From Gallionella sp. (lineage in GTDB: Bacteria > Pseudomonadota > Gammaproteobacteria > Burkholderiales > Gallionellaceae): DNA of 57,618 nucleotides. Within the stretch, counting starts at the first letter, position 1, and each line of letters opens with the position of its first letter. A program made the position numbers and the translations under genes. The notes beneath the pieces were generated by a model. It saw only the letters and a program-made list of their open reading frames with translations. It searched no databases and had not been told where the DNA came from. Location of the stretch: the NCBI GenBank assembly GCA_017880865.1, contig JADGRL010000015.1, positions 1-57,618 on the forward strand, given 5' to 3'. Shown here piece after piece: positions 1 through 7,842 of this stretch.

Positions 1-19
1 GCTGACGAGGTTTGACGCA

Positions 20-94
20 GACAGGAAGCGCCGGATACGTGATCCGTACGTCCGGTGCTGTGAGAGGACGGCGGGGGCGACCCCGCCTCCTACT
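20..94 (+). mobile_element. 3' end of a group II intron (domains V and VI), partial
   Basis: Positions 27-59 fold as a group II intron domain V: a 9-bp lower stem starting with the catalytic AGC (27-35 pairs with 51-59), a short upper stem, and a 2-nt bulge on the 3' side. It is followed at 65-91 by a domain VI-like hairpin (AGGA, then GGCGGGG, GCGA loop, CCCCGCC, TCCT). The intron would end near 93-94. The rest of the element, including any reverse transcriptase gene, lies upstream of the window. The intron end sits about 60 bp past the stop of the Bro-N gene, which reads toward it. Identification rests on secondary structure and recalled sequence similarity. Confidence 0.75.
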
Positions 95-153
95 CGATTC
101 ATCGGCACGAACATTTTTCACTCGGCGGATAACGGCCTGCTGCCTCATCCGCT

Positions 154-987
154 TTACTTCACTAAATTATTTTTGGCCGGAGATAAATAGTTTTCTTCCG
201 ACACCACCCGCTTGCCAGTCTTGCCTTCCAGCTCCAGCCGCGCTTTCCTGGCGATGCCGCCGCCGGTTTTCGCCGCCGACTCATTCTCATTCATGCCCGT
301 CGCCTCCATGCTCTCGGCAATCTGGCGCGTGGAAAGCTCTGCCAACGCGGTAAAAATAAGTTCGGCCTCGCTCATGTGGTCGCGCAGGTTTTGTGTCTTT
401 AAGCCTTTCAACGCCTTGTGCGCTTTTACATCCACCTCGGCCCACTCCTGATGAATGATATTAGTGAGAATCGCGTATTCCTCACCTTCCTGGATGTCGT
501 GGCCTTTCCAATAATCGGTGAGTTTGTTGCGCGTTTCCTGTCCGGTCATGCGCTGTTGTATCCACTTCTCGCTACGGCCATGTTTCTGCCATGTCTCACG
601 GGCGCGGTCTAATGATCGGGCAGGATCGGCTATTTCCTGCATCCGCTCATAGCCCACCTTCGCCAGCCACAGCTTGATCGGCTCGGCCTTCGGGCTGGGC
701 ACAGATTGCACCAGACGCAGCAAGGTTTCGGCGGTGGCGACATCGGTCAGGCGTTGCTTGCCATCATCAGCGGTCATTTTCAACTGGTGACAATTTGTCA
801 CCAGTTGACTGCCTTCCTTGCCCAGCCGTTCTTTCAGCTTGTTCCAGTATTTGCGCGCCATCTGATAATCTGGTTGCTGGGTCAGCACTTGAATAATGTC
901 GATGACCGAAAACAACCACGTCTCCGTGGATTCGTCATACACGCGACGAATTTCATGCTCTTCAAAAATGGCTGGCTGGGGTTGCAC
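154..987 (-). CDS. Bro-N domain protein (phage antirepressor-like)
   Basis: A 277-residue soluble protein. Residues of about 8-125 look like a Bro-N / antirepressor domain, with family-like stretches such as SQLVTNCHQLK and RLVQSVPSPKAEP (established family: Bro-N, in phage antirepressors and DinD-like proteins). The remainder is charged and probably helical. Proteins of this type bind DNA or interfere with repressors; the role here is unknown. It lies in an accessory island with an intron end downstream and a restriction-modification gene upstream, so horizontal acquisition is likely. A perfect 13-bp inverted repeat (781-807) falls inside the gene and a shorter version lies upstream of the start (1034-1048), which could indicate autoregulation. 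The family call is fairly secure, the function is not. Confidence 0.75.
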   Translation of the reverse strand: MQPQPAIFEEHEIRRVYDESTETWLFSVIDIIQVLTQQPDYQMARKYWNKLKERLGKEGSQLVTNCHQLKMTADDGKQRLTDVATAETLLRLVQSVPSPKAEPIKLWLAKVGYERMQEIADPARSLDRARETWQKHGRSEKWIQQRMTGQETRNKLTDYWKGHDIQEGEEYAILTNIIHQEWAEVDVKAHKALKGLKTQNLRDHMSEAELIFTALAELSTRQIAESMEATGMNENESAAKTGGGIARKARLELEGKTGKRVVSEENYLSPAKNNLVK

Positions 988-1033
988 TGTCAGGATTCCT
1001 TGTTCATGGATGCCAGGGGGATTATTTCAATGG

Positions 1034-1048
1034 GTGACAAATGGTCAC
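1034..1048. promoter_or_regulatory. Operator-like inverted repeat upstream of the Bro-N gene
   Basis: GTGAC-N5-GTCAC lies 47-61 bp upstream of the Bro-N start codon. The same GTGAC-N5-GTCAC arrangement, embedded in a perfect 13-bp palindrome, occurs inside the gene at 781-807. Matching spacing at a promoter position and an intragenic position is what an autoregulated operator would look like. The intragenic copy encodes a conserved family motif, so it may be palindromic by chance. Confidence 0.3.
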
Positions 1049-1122
1049 GGGTTGACTAAACGACAACCATATCGTAGAGAACGAACGTTCTTTTGTCAAC
1101 CAGCAGCTCAGGGAGGAATTGA

Positions 1123-1227
1123 CACCCGCGCGATCTCAGCCGCCTGACAAATTCCGCCAATGACATGATTGCTTCCGTGGATGCCACGGACGACATCGAG
1201 CGCAAACTGCTGCGGCGAATCAAGTAG
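1123..1227 (+). pseudogene. Possible remnant of a protein C-terminus
   Basis: An open frame from just after a stop at 1120-1122 to the TAG at 1225-1227 reads as a plausible protein tail ending ATDDIERKLLRRIK. There is no ribosome binding site or adequate start. The composition looks protein-like rather than random. It may be the last 34 residues of a gene destroyed when the island was assembled. I cannot name the family, and it could be chance. Confidence 0.25.
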
Positions 1228-1269
1228 ACGAATAGGGTGGGCACGGGTACGCATCCAGCCGGGTTAAGC

Positions 1270-2022
1270 CTAATGCAGTTGCTGTGTTGTTGGGTGTTTC
1301 GACATCAGTTTCGAAAGCGGCATGGCGCGAGCCAGCATTGCAATGATCTGCAATTCTGTTCCGGCTCGTTCAGGTTCTGCGCGGTCATCAACAATTACCA
1401 ATGCCTTATGCTCTCCCGGAGCGCTTAACACGTCTCCCAGTTTGCGCATAACACCGCCAGTGGCGTTATGGTGAGGGCCGAGGACATCAACCAATTCATC
1501 GCCAAGCATAAAATCAAACCCGTATTCGTGACCCGAAATACCTTTTACATGAGGGGCGCGCACAAGCGTGAGTTGAGGCTTCCAACTTCTCAACAGCATT
1601 TCCACCTCATCAGCCAGATTATCAGCCTTGTCCGGCACGCCCAAAGTAGTGCGCTCCATCTGAGCTACGGCGAGAATCCCACTAATGAACTGTGCAATTA
1701 GCAAAGCCGCATGGTCGGCTTTCCCATGAGCCTTGATTTCGCCCTGCTCTGTAAACGTAAGACCATGAGGTTCAATGCTACGTTGCAACGATGCCAGTTT
1801 GCTTTTATGCCAGGCAGCCATGCCCATGCTGGTGAGATGCAGCATGGTGTCTCCGTTATCGGTCAATTCCAGCGTATCGCCATGCGGGATCGCATACACA
1901 TTGATAGCGGCTCCGTCGGTAAAGGCAAATGGCGTGCCGAGTTCGAACGCCTGTTCACCCTTGGTGGTCAGGAGCGGGGTGCAATCGAAAGCGAACTTGT
2001 TGGCAATTAGTTGGCAGTTCAT
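1270..2022 (-). CDS. DUF1828-like protein
   Basis: A 250-residue soluble protein. The N-terminal ~95 residues (disposed as INVYAIPHGDTLELTDNGDT, then LTSMG and a helical segment) resemble the DUF1828 domain, a small alpha/beta domain of unknown function often found in accessory regions. The C-terminal part (about 120-240) is unassigned but contains a compact alpha/beta pattern (LTLVRAPHVKG, HKALVIVDDRA). Its ATG overlaps the stop of the 154-aa upstream gene by 4 bp, so the two are translationally coupled. Pairs like this in islands often behave as toxin-antitoxin or defence modules. That is inference; no catalytic motif is visible. Confidence 0.65.
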   Translation of the reverse strand: MNCQLIANKFAFDCTPLLTTKGEQAFELGTPFAFTDGAAINVYAIPHGDTLELTDNGDTMLHLTSMGMAAWHKSKLASLQRSIEPHGLTFTEQGEIKAHGKADHAALLIAQFISGILAVAQMERTTLGVPDKADNLADEVEMLLRSWKPQLTLVRAPHVKGISGHEYGFDFMLGDELVDVLGPHHNATGGVMRKLGDVLSAPGEHKALVIVDDRAEPERAGTELQIIAMLARAMPLSKLMSKHPTTQQLH

Positions 2023-2483
2023 GGCAGTTCCAGTTGTACGGCAGTGAGGTTAATTTGCTTGCAGAAATGCGCAAATCCACGCGAGTAATCATCGCATCCG
2101 AACCCCGGTAATGCAATAGCTTCGTTACCCCAGTGTTCATGGGCTCCGTAAATAATATTGCCCGGTTCGTTATGCGTGCGCTTCTCCGGCGGAGTGATTT
2201 CCAGTTGATAGGCACGCAGCTTTGCGCCGTGCCTTTGTGTGAACAAGGTGAACAAAAACAAGCAGCGATTGAGAGTAAGAGCGGTCTTGCATTCTGCCTC
2301 CACGATCAATCCGGGCAAGAATGCACCATCGGCATCTTCAACACGTGCGGAGGCGACGAAATGTCCTGCATGGTTATTTCGCTTTTGCAAAACAAACTGC
2401 CCGTGCAGTCCGTGCAGTCCGTGCAGTTTCTTTGGTATCGCAGCAATTGTGCGTGCCTCATCGGCGGTAACAACCCCTTTCAT
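2019..2483 (-). CDS. Uncharacterised small protein coupled to the DUF1828-like gene
   Basis: A 154-residue soluble protein with no membrane segment. I do not recognise it with confidence; it resembles small hypothetical partners found next to DUF1828-type proteins. Near the N-terminus (about residues 19-27) a Leu-His-Gly repeat is encoded by three perfect 9-bp DNA repeats. The middle part (LPGLIVEAECKT, LFTLFTQRHGAKLRAYQLEI) looks like a beta-rich core. The stop overlaps the ATG of the downstream DUF1828-like gene, which implies a stoichiometric two-gene unit. It is separated from the restriction-modification gene by only about 45 bp and lies downstream of it in the same orientation, so all three may be co-transcribed. 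Confidence 0.55.
   Translation of the reverse strand: MKGVVTADEARTIAAIPKKLHGLHGLHGQFVLQKRNNHAGHFVASARVEDADGAFLPGLIVEAECKTALTLNRCLFLFTLFTQRHGAKLRAYQLEITPPEKRTHNEPGNIIYGAHEHWGNEAIALPGFGCDDYSRGFAHFCKQINLTAVQLELP
2401..2427. repeat. Three perfect tandem copies of a 9-bp unit
   Basis: The unit ccgtgcagt is repeated three times without mismatch inside the 154-aa gene, giving a Leu-His-Gly repeat on the minus strand. The unit length is a multiple of three, so slippage would change protein length rather than frame. Confidence 0.9.
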
Positions 2484-2528
2484 CGTTTACCCCTTACTTT
2501 TGTGCCGCCGGAAATAAATGTCGCCATC

Positions 2529-5189
2529 TTACCCTTTTCTTTTTTTATTTTTCTTTTCCACCGGCAACAAGCTGGTGAGTTGCTGGTAGCACTCGAACAA
2601 AAATTCCACGCGTTGCGCATCATTGGCGAAGGCGGATTTTCGGTAGCAGGCATCCACGGCACGGTCGAGGGCTTGGTGGGCTTTGACCAGCGCGGGCGGC
2701 ATGGTGAGCGGGTCGTAGAGGTCTGCCAACGAACTTTGCGGGAATTGCGCACGGGCATCCAGCACGGCTTGTGCGGCAACTTCCACGGTTGCGCGCTGTT
2801 TGTCGGTTGGTTCGTCAGGCCACGGGAAATTGTTGTACACAATACCCGCCGAATAGCGGTAGTCGCTCTTCATGCGTCCACAGGTGTAGCGCACCCACGC
2901 CATGTGCATCGTGGAAGTCAGGATGCCGAAGTGATAGAAAGTGGCGGCATCAATTGTAAAAAGTTCTGTGCTTGCGATGCAGCTAGCATCCAGGAAAGCA
3001 ATTGGAATGAAGTTTCGACGCTCGGATGATGTTTTAGGGATCGCAAGATAACGATTTGCTGGCTGCCTAATTTCTCCAAACAACGTAGGGAAGGCTGAAA
3101 GTTCGCGTGTGGCCTGACGTTCACTGGCTTCGCGCAGTTGTTTCACAGCTTGCACGCGCCGCGATACTTCTGGCAATTGGCGCAATTCATGCGGAGCAAT
3201 GCCTACAAGCCGCAAACACCAGCGCGGTTCGTTGTTGATAAATTCTTTTGCGCTCATGAAGGGGCGAATAAATTTCTCTGCGGCTGGTTCCTTCAAGAGC
3301 AGATCATGTTTTTCCGCATCCGTCATCAACAGATTCCCGCCATCATTGGGCATGTTGCCGAACACGATTTCCGGTACGCGTGATATGGGCTGGCGGCGAT
3401 TAGACAGATTCACATCCGGCGCATCTACCAGATAGGGATTGATGTTGCGCACGGCGACGGCGTGCGCTTCGCCACGGATGTCTTCGTATTCGTAGATGGT
3501 CTTTTTCTCCACGTCGAACGCGCCGAAGCCGATTATGACGCAATGCACCGCCGCCATGCCTTTGGCTTCGTTGCTCCACGAGAAGGTGCGGTGGGCGAAG
3601 TGAATATGGATGCCTTGCGCGAGCAGATAACCCCATAGCACACCAGCTTGTTCGCCTTGGGTGATCGAGTTGGTGGAGACGAAGGCGGCAGATATTTTTG
3701 TAGGAGCAAGCCCTGCGTGCGATTCGTTGATACGGCTCGAACGATCTTCGCGAGCAGGGCTCGCTCCTACAGGGTGCGAGGCATCCGTCATATATCGCGC
3801 CGCCTTCACATACCACGCGGCGACAAAATCGAGCAGGCCTCCGCTCTTGATGTCCGCGAACACACGCTGTGCGTCTTCACGCTGCGCATCGTCCATGAAC
3901 TTCGCGCCAATAAACGGCGGATTGCCCAGCACATAACTCGCGCGCTCCGCAGGCAGCACATCGTTCCAGTCCAGCGCCAGAGCGTTGCCGTTGACGATGT
4001 GTGGCGAGGTCTTGAGCGGGATGCGGGCGAAGTACATGCCGAATTCTTCCGATACGCGCACGTTCATCTGGTGATCCATCAGCCACATTGCAACCTGTGC
4101 GATTTGCGCCGGAAACTCTTCGATCTCGATGCCGTAGAACTGATCCACGTCTACGCTGATTTCCTGATGGATGTCGAGGAAGCGCGAGCCGGGGCCTTCA
4201 TGTACGGTGCGCAATACATCCAGTTCCAGCTTGCGCAGTTCGCGGTAGGCGATCACCAAAAAGTTGCCGCAGCCGCAGGCGGGGTCGAAGAAGGTCAGCG
4301 TGCGCAGTTTTTTGTGGAACTCGAACAGTTTATTTTTGTTGCTGCGCACGCGACTGAATTCTTCCCATAGGCTGTCGAGAAACAGCGGCCCGATCAGCTT
4401 GAGGATGTTTTCCTCGGAGGTGTAGTGCGCACCGAGGTTGCGCCGCGCACGGCCGTCCATGATGCTCTGGAACAACGCGCCAAAGATGGCGGGCGAAATC
4501 GCGCTCCAATCAAGCGCACAACAGTCGAGCAGCGCTTCGCGCATGGCATGATCGAAGGAGGCGATGGGCAGCATTTCCTCGAACAGTTTGCCGTTGACGT
4601 AAGGAAAGGCGGCGCTCTGTTCGTCCAGCATTTTCGCGCGTTTGTTTTCCGGCGTGTTGAGCACCTGAAATAATTGCGCGAGTTGCGGCCCGAGGTCGGA
4701 GCCGTCCGGCGCGGTGCGCTCTTCTATCCAGGCGCGGAACGCGCTGGCAGGCTGGAAGATGCCGGTGTCTTCGGCGAACAGGCAGAACAGCAGGCGCACC
4801 AGCAGCACTTCGAGCGGATGGCCTTCGTAGTCCGCCGCTTTGAGCGCGTCGTGCAGCCTGCCCATGCGCTCGGCGGCCTTGATGTTGACCGGGTTTTGCG
4901 GCGCGATAATTTGTGTGCGGTAGCCCGCGATGAAAGCGAAATGCTTGATGCGCTTGTGCAGGTCGGCGAGTTTAAATTCCTGAAACTCACCCTCACCTGG
5001 CCTGCGGCCACCCTCTCCCGCAAGCGGGAGAGGGGATGCCTCAAGGTCGTACAAGCGGAAGCGCGCGAAGTCGGATACCAGCACATATTTCGGCAGGTCG
5101 CGTTCCTTGATGCCGGGGAAGTAATCGAGCGCCTGAGTGTATGCCTTGTCCAAATCCTTGCCGCGCGACTTGTGCTCGACCAGCAGCAT
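2529..5189 (-). CDS. MmeI-like (type IIL) restriction-modification protein, methylase and recognition part
   Basis: An 886-residue open frame that is the bulk of a fused restriction-modification enzyme of the MmeI class. The adenine-methylase core has SAM motif I FDPACGCGNF at about residue 301 and catalytic motif IV GNPPF at about 422. The C-terminal third should hold the target recognition domain. The frame begins at an ATG just after an in-frame TAG (5196-5198) that separates it from its N-terminal 67 codons. Joined, the product would be about 955 residues, near MmeI length plus two insertions. Those insertions are repeat-derived: residues about 51-69 come from a short hairpin repeat and about 469-498 from a gtaggagc palindrome. 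The part kept here could act as a stand-alone adenine methylase if translated from the ATG at 5189. No good ribosome binding site is seen there, so it may equally be a pseudogene. Confidence 0.8.
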   Translation of the reverse strand: MLLVEHKSRGKDLDKAYTQALDYFPGIKERDLPKYVLVSDFARFRLYDLEASPLPLAGEGGRRPGEGEFQEFKLADLHKRIKHFAFIAGYRTQIIAPQNPVNIKAAERMGRLHDALKAADYEGHPLEVLLVRLLFCLFAEDTGIFQPASAFRAWIEERTAPDGSDLGPQLAQLFQVLNTPENKRAKMLDEQSAAFPYVNGKLFEEMLPIASFDHAMREALLDCCALDWSAISPAIFGALFQSIMDGRARRNLGAHYTSEENILKLIGPLFLDSLWEEFSRVRSNKNKLFEFHKKLRTLTFFDPACGCGNFLVIAYRELRKLELDVLRTVHEGPGSRFLDIHQEISVDVDQFYGIEIEEFPAQIAQVAMWLMDHQMNVRVSEEFGMYFARIPLKTSPHIVNGNALALDWNDVLPAERASYVLGNPPFIGAKFMDDAQREDAQRVFADIKSGGLLDFVAAWYVKAARYMTDASHPVGASPAREDRSSRINESHAGLAPTKISAAFVSTNSITQGEQAGVLWGYLLAQGIHIHFAHRTFSWSNEAKGMAAVHCVIIGFGAFDVEKKTIYEYEDIRGEAHAVAVRNINPYLVDAPDVNLSNRRQPISRVPEIVFGNMPNDGGNLLMTDAEKHDLLLKEPAAEKFIRPFMSAKEFINNEPRWCLRLVGIAPHELRQLPEVSRRVQAVKQLREASERQATRELSAFPTLFGEIRQPANRYLAIPKTSSERRNFIPIAFLDASCIASTELFTIDAATFYHFGILTSTMHMAWVRYTCGRMKSDYRYSAGIVYNNFPWPDEPTDKQRATVEVAAQAVLDARAQFPQSSLADLYDPLTMPPALVKAHQALDRAVDACYRKSAFANDAQRVEFLFECYQQLTSLLPVEKKNKKRKG
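3700..3770. repeat. gtaggagc palindromic repeat inserted in frame in the RM gene
   Basis: A 17-bp arm at 3700-3716 is repeated inverted at 3754-3770 with one mismatch. The unit is of the same gtaggagc family seen between genes at 12.2, 15.0, 45.5 and 48.4 kb. Here it lies inside the methylase reading frame, where it adds about 30 residues without a stop codon. Confidence 0.85.
5011..5034. repeat. Short hairpin repeat within the RM gene
   Basis: A perfect 10-bp inverted repeat (ccctctcccg, caag loop, cgggagaggg) of a type common between genes in beta- and gammaproteobacteria. It is translated in frame and adds the Pro/Gly/Glu-rich stretch PLPLAGEGGRRPGEG to the protein. Confidence 0.8.
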
Positions 5190-5195
5190 GCCTTT

Positions 5196-5399
5196 CTAGA
5201 ACATGTCGATGTAGCCCTGTTTGTCGCCGAGCTTCTTGACCGGCTCCTCGAAGCTGGCGACGCGCTTGCGGTCTATGCCGAAGACGTTGAAGAACTCCGT
5301 CCAGAAGGTTTTGGCTTCGGCATCTTCCGATGTCTCATGCTCCCAGCGCTTGGAAAACTCGTGGGCGCGGTTGCGAATTTCGTTCCAGGAAAGAGCCAT
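5196..5399 (-). pseudogene. N-terminal nuclease fragment of the MmeI-like gene, cut by an amber codon
   Basis: 67 codons, beginning MALSWNEIRNRAHEF as in MmeI-type enzymes and ending GYIDMF-TAG. The next codons in the same frame are KGMLLVEHKSRGKDL. In the family the nuclease site is an Asp followed by ExK a few residues later, usually with an aromatic residue (often Trp) just after the IDxF step. Here the Asp (GYID) lies before the stop and the ExK (EHK) after it. A single TGG-to-TAG change explains the break. The nuclease cannot be made in one piece unless the amber is read through. It lies about 130 bp from the stop of hypB, at the border between island and hyp cluster. Confidence 0.8.
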
Positions 5400-5530
5400 T
5401 CAATACCTTGTATTAGGTGGGGCAATAGCGCAGATTCTACCCGCAAGGGGCAGGCCGTGGTTGTACAAAAGGCCCCGCAGAGGTTCTCGCACCTGGAAGG
5501 TGCAGGCCATCCATTTTGAATGCCACCTGC

Positions 5531-6409
5531 TTAAACCGCAGGCGGTTTCGCAGCAACGGCGTCGTGACATCCGGCTGCAATCCAGTCCAGCCATTCAGCC
5601 AGACCTTCGCCGCTGCTGGCCGATACGCGGATCACCTGAATGTTGGGATTGACGCGGCGCGCATTCTCCACAGCGAGTTTCGCGTCGAAATCGAGGTGCG
5701 GCAACAGGTCGCATTTGCTGAGCAGCATCAGGTCGGCAGCGCGGAACATGTCGGGATATTTGAGCGGTTTGTCCTCGCCCTCGGTCACCGAAAAGATCAC
5801 CACCTTGTGCGCCTCGCCCAGATCGAAACTCGCCGGACACACCAGATTTCCGACATTCTCGATCAGCAACAGGCTGTCGTCTTTCAGATCGAGTCGCTGC
5901 ATCGCCTGCCCGATCATCAGCGCATCCAGATGGCAGCCACGCCCGGTGTTGATCTGTAACGCGGGAGCCCCGGCGGCACGAATGCGCGCGGCATCGTTGT
6001 CGGTCTGCTGATCGCCCTCGATCACCGCGAGCGGCTGCGAGCCATTCAAGGCCATGATGGTTTTTACCAGCAGCGTGGTTTTGCCGGAGCCGGGGCTGGA
6101 TACCAGGTTGAGCGCGAAAATTCCGTGTGCGGAAAAGTAGCGGCGGTTTTCATCGGCGTAGCCGTTGTTCTTGGAAAGAATGTCGCGCTCGATTTTAACG
6201 ATGCGCGCCTGACTCAGGCCGGGCGCATGCGTACCGGCCAGTCCGGCACCAAAATTAATTGTATTGTGTGCCGGTGTATGAGAATGGGCATGCGTCGCAC
6301 TTAGCTCTCGCGCCCGATAGTGCATCTCAACGCCGGGTTTGTGCGGTTTTCGAAGCGCATGACCGCCGATCAGTGTCTGGCCGATTCCACATCCGCATGT
6401 TGTACACAT
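5531..6409 (-). CDS. hypB: Hydrogenase nickel incorporation GTPase HypB
   Basis: The cytoplasmic GTPase that delivers nickel to the hydrogenase large subunit together with HypA. The 292 residues begin with the metal-binding motif MCTTCGCG. A histidine-containing linker follows (about 30-50), then the P-loop [11 protein letters not shown] (104-114). Cys160-His161 and Cys192 match the dimer-interface metal site. It lies 10 bp downstream of hypA in the leftward unit hypF-hypE-hypA-hypB. The histidine region is short, so large nickel storage is unlikely. Confidence 0.97.
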   Translation of the reverse strand: MCTTCGCGIGQTLIGGHALRKPHKPGVEMHYRARELSATHAHSHTPAHNTINFGAGLAGTHAPGLSQARIVKIERDILSKNNGYADENRRYFSAHGIFALNLVSSPGSGKTTLLVKTIMALNGSQPLAVIEGDQQTDNDAARIRAAGAPALQINTGRGCHLDALMIGQAMQRLDLKDDSLLLIENVGNLVCPASFDLGEAHKVVIFSVTEGEDKPLKYPDMFRAADLMLLSKCDLLPHLDFDAKLAVENARRVNPNIQVIRVSASSGEGLAEWLDWIAAGCHDAVAAKPPAV

Positions 6410-6419
6410 ATGTTCTCCT

Positions 6420-6761
6420 TTATTCGACTTCCAGTTCCTTGACCCGCATCTCCTCGCCGCCCGTCACCTGAATCTGCAAGCTGCCGCAATTCGGGCAAGG
6501 CTCATAACGGGCCGTCACGGCCACATTGCAGGCGCACTCGATGCAGCGGCCTTGCCCGGCAATCTCGAGGATTTCCAGCCGCGCATCCCGGGCAATGCTG
6601 TCCTGTGTCACCGCATCGAAACAGAAACGCAGCGCTTCTTTTTCGACGCAGGCCAACTGGCCGATTTCCAGCCACACGGTCTTGACTCGGGCGCACCCTT
6701 CGGCTCGCGCAGTATCTTCGATGATTTGCAGCACGCTTTCGGCAATCGACATTTCATGCAT
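6420..6761 (-). CDS. hypA: Hydrogenase nickel metallochaperone HypA
   Basis: A 113-residue nickel-binding and zinc-structural protein that loads nickel into hydrogenase with HypB. I choose the start at MHEMSIAES, because His2 is the nickel ligand. A GAGG lies 6 bp upstream of this ATG, whereas an in-frame ATG four codons earlier would overlap that ribosome binding site. The two zinc-finger CxxC pairs are CIEC and CPNC in the C-terminal third. The upstream neighbour is hypE and the downstream one hypB. Confidence 0.95.
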   Translation of the reverse strand: MHEMSIAESVLQIIEDTARAEGCARVKTVWLEIGQLACVEKEALRFCFDAVTQDSIARDARLEILEIAGQGRCIECACNVAVTARYEPCPNCGSLQIQVTGGEEMRVKELEVE

Positions 6762-6834
6762 CGCAAACCTCATTCATATCTCAGTTCGTATTATGGAATT
6801 CACGCGCCGATCAGGGTGAACCTGAAATTTCAAA

Positions 6835-7842
6835 TTAGCAAATTCTCGGCAACGGTTCATCTTCCAGCTCTTCGAGCAAACGCTCACCGCCCAATTCGGT
6901 TTCCAGCACGACCTGACCATCGCATAGTTCGACATGGCCGATCTGTGCGGCCAGTTCGCCGCCCGGCAATGCGCGCCATGCAGCCAATGCGGCGGCCGCC
7001 TGTGCCGCCTCTATTACCGCCACGACCCGGCCTTCGCAGGCGAGGAACATCGGATCGTAGCCGAGTATCTCGCACACTGCGCGGACCTGTTCGCGCACCG
7101 GAATATGCGGTTCATGCAGGCGCACCGTGAGGCCGGTGGCGTGGGCGATTTCGTGTGCCACGGTAGCCAGCCCGCCGCGCGTCGGATCGCGCATGAAGCG
7201 CAGTCCGCCAAACTTGAGCAGCGCTTGAGTCAGCGGCAACACGCTGGCGGCATCCGAGAGCAATTCGCCGCTCAGGCCGAACTGTTCGCGCGCCAGCATC
7301 ACCGCGATGCCGTGATCGCCCACCGGGCCGCTCACCAGCAGCGCATCGCCAGCTCGGATATGCTGCATGCCGAGTTGCACGCCCGCCGCGCGCAGCCCGA
7401 CTCCGGTGGTGGCAAGATATAGCCCGCCGCCTTCACCGCGACGCACCACTTTGGTGTCGCCCGCAACGACCACGACGTTCGCCTCGCGTGCGGCGTGAGC
7501 GAGGCTGATGACGATGCGTTCGAGTTGAGCGATTTCGAAGCCTTCTTCGATGAAGGCGTTCAGCGTGAGGTAATGCGGCACCGCGCCCGACACCGCGAGA
7601 TCGTTGACCGTGCCATGCACCGCCAGCGAGCCTATCGTGCCGCCGGGAAATTCCAGCGGCTGCACGGTGAAACCGTCGGTGGTGATCATCACCTCGCCCG
7701 CGCCCAGCGGAATGTGCGCCGCATCCACGCGGGTATCGAGCAGCGGGTTGGCGAGATGGCGCGCGAATAATTCTTCTATCAGCTCGCGCATGTAGCGCCC
7801 GCCGTTGCCGTGCGCCAGCATGATAAATTTGTCATCGTTCAT
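6835..7842 (-). CDS. hypE: Hydrogenase maturation protein HypE (carbamoyl dehydratase)
   Basis: Converts the thiocarbamate on its own C-terminal cysteine, made by HypF, into thiocyanate, the source of the CN ligands of the NiFe site. The 335 residues follow the AIRS/PurM fold. The N-terminal MLAHGNGGRYMRELI motif and the essential C-terminal PRIC (Cys335) are both present. The start codon overlaps the hypF stop by 4 bp. Length and ends are normal, so it should be active. Confidence 0.97.
   Translation of the reverse strand: MNDDKFIMLAHGNGGRYMRELIEELFARHLANPLLDTRVDAAHIPLGAGEVMITTDGFTVQPLEFPGGTIGSLAVHGTVNDLAVSGAVPHYLTLNAFIEEGFEIAQLERIVISLAHAAREANVVVVAGDTKVVRRGEGGGLYLATTGVGLRAAGVQLGMQHIRAGDALLVSGPVGDHGIAVMLAREQFGLSGELLSDAASVLPLTQALLKFGGLRFMRDPTRGGLATVAHEIAHATGLTVRLHEPHIPVREQVRAVCEILGYDPMFLACEGRVVAVIEAAQAAAALAAWRALPGGELAAQIGHVELCDGQVVLETELGGERLLEELEDEPLPRIC

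Noticed and set aside
1056-1244. 62-aa minus-strand frame between the Bro-N and DUF1828-like genes
   Set aside because: No ribosome binding site and no recognisable pattern; the opposite strand has the more protein-like tail.
3648-4370. Long plus-strand frame (240 aa) opposite the methylase
   Set aside because: It is antisense to a confirmed methylase, with the amino-acid bias of a shadow frame and no ribosome binding site.
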